Shown: positions 13,274-13,398 of the stretch, piece after piece
How the letters are laid out: every line of letters starts with the position of its first letter
Numbering within the stretch: position 1 is the stretch's first letter
Assembly: GCA_037447655.1 (NCBI GenBank)
Contig: JBBHKE010002490.1
Location: 1-13,398, forward strand
DNA: 13,398 nt
Direction of reading: 5' to 3'
DNA from: Zygnema cylindricum
Taxonomy: Eukaryota > Streptophyta > Zygnematophyceae > Zygnematales > Zygnemataceae
Made by a program: the position numbers and the translations under genes
The notes under the pieces: model-generated
Told to the model about the DNA's origin: nothing
Seen by the model: the letters and a program-made list of their open reading frames with translations, nothing else
Database searches by the model: none

Positions 13274-13398
13274 TAGTGTTGTGTATCGGTAAAAAACTTA
13301 TCGCGATAACACCGATACCGATAGTTATCGGTTATCGAACGGTCAGAGATTCCGATATATCGGTCTGGGACCAACAAATTCCATATCGGCGATAACTT
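13274..13398. mobile_element. hAT-like element end (copy 2), runs off the window
   Basis: Starts TAGTGTTGTGTATCGG like the element at 9713, followed by a dense set of CGATA/TATCG motifs in both orientations. It lies in an intron of the WD40 gene and is less decayed than the first copy. Confidence 0.5.

Overview
This is a eukaryotic nuclear window: AT-rich, full of low-complexity DNA and cut by spliceosomal introns. All real coding sequence lies in short exons, so most long open frames are simple-repeat shadows. The TDRD3/RMI1-like protein resembles land-plant homologues as I remember them, the WD40 gene resembles plant Swd2/WDR82 proteins, and TTTAGGG telomere-type motifs sit in one intron. 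A streptophyte (green alga or plant) is therefore my best guess; the lineage below that cannot be read from the window.

Three genes can be rebuilt by matching exon phases. (1) Minus strand, about 5-4852: a TDRD3/RMI1-like protein with a DUF1767/OB-fold N-terminus in two short exons (4634-4852, 2641-2808) and a large low-complexity third exon (5-1609). (2) Plus strand, 4923-7354: a complete acylphosphatase of 103 residues in four exons, the first only 12 nt long. Genes 1 and 2 are head to head, with start codons about 70 bp apart around a (GA)n tract. (3) Minus strand, 10516 to beyond 13398: the last three visible exons of a Swd2/WDR82-like WD40 protein (12997-13081, 12608-12657, 10516-10674). 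Its 5' exons lie outside the window. It converges on the acylphosphatase across a gene-poor 3.2 kb.

The non-coding space is dominated by repeats. These are a ~900 bp almost pure purine island in intron 1 of gene 1, poly-A/T tracts, (GA)n and (TA)n microsatellites, several minisatellites, two long inverted repeats inside introns, and two copies of an element beginning TAGTGTTGTGTATCGG.

The most interesting structure is in gene 1. Exon 2 is surrounded by decayed partial copies of itself: two 5'-half copies upstream and one 3'-half copy downstream. Exon 1 carries an in-frame TGA beside its donor that looks like a pair of compensating single-base shifts. In gene 3 a tandem duplication has produced a second splice donor exactly 99 nt downstream, in frame and without a stop. 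No RNA gene, CRISPR array or prokaryotic system was seen. The three proteins belong to different processes and nothing shows that they work together, beyond probable promoter sharing by genes 1 and 2.
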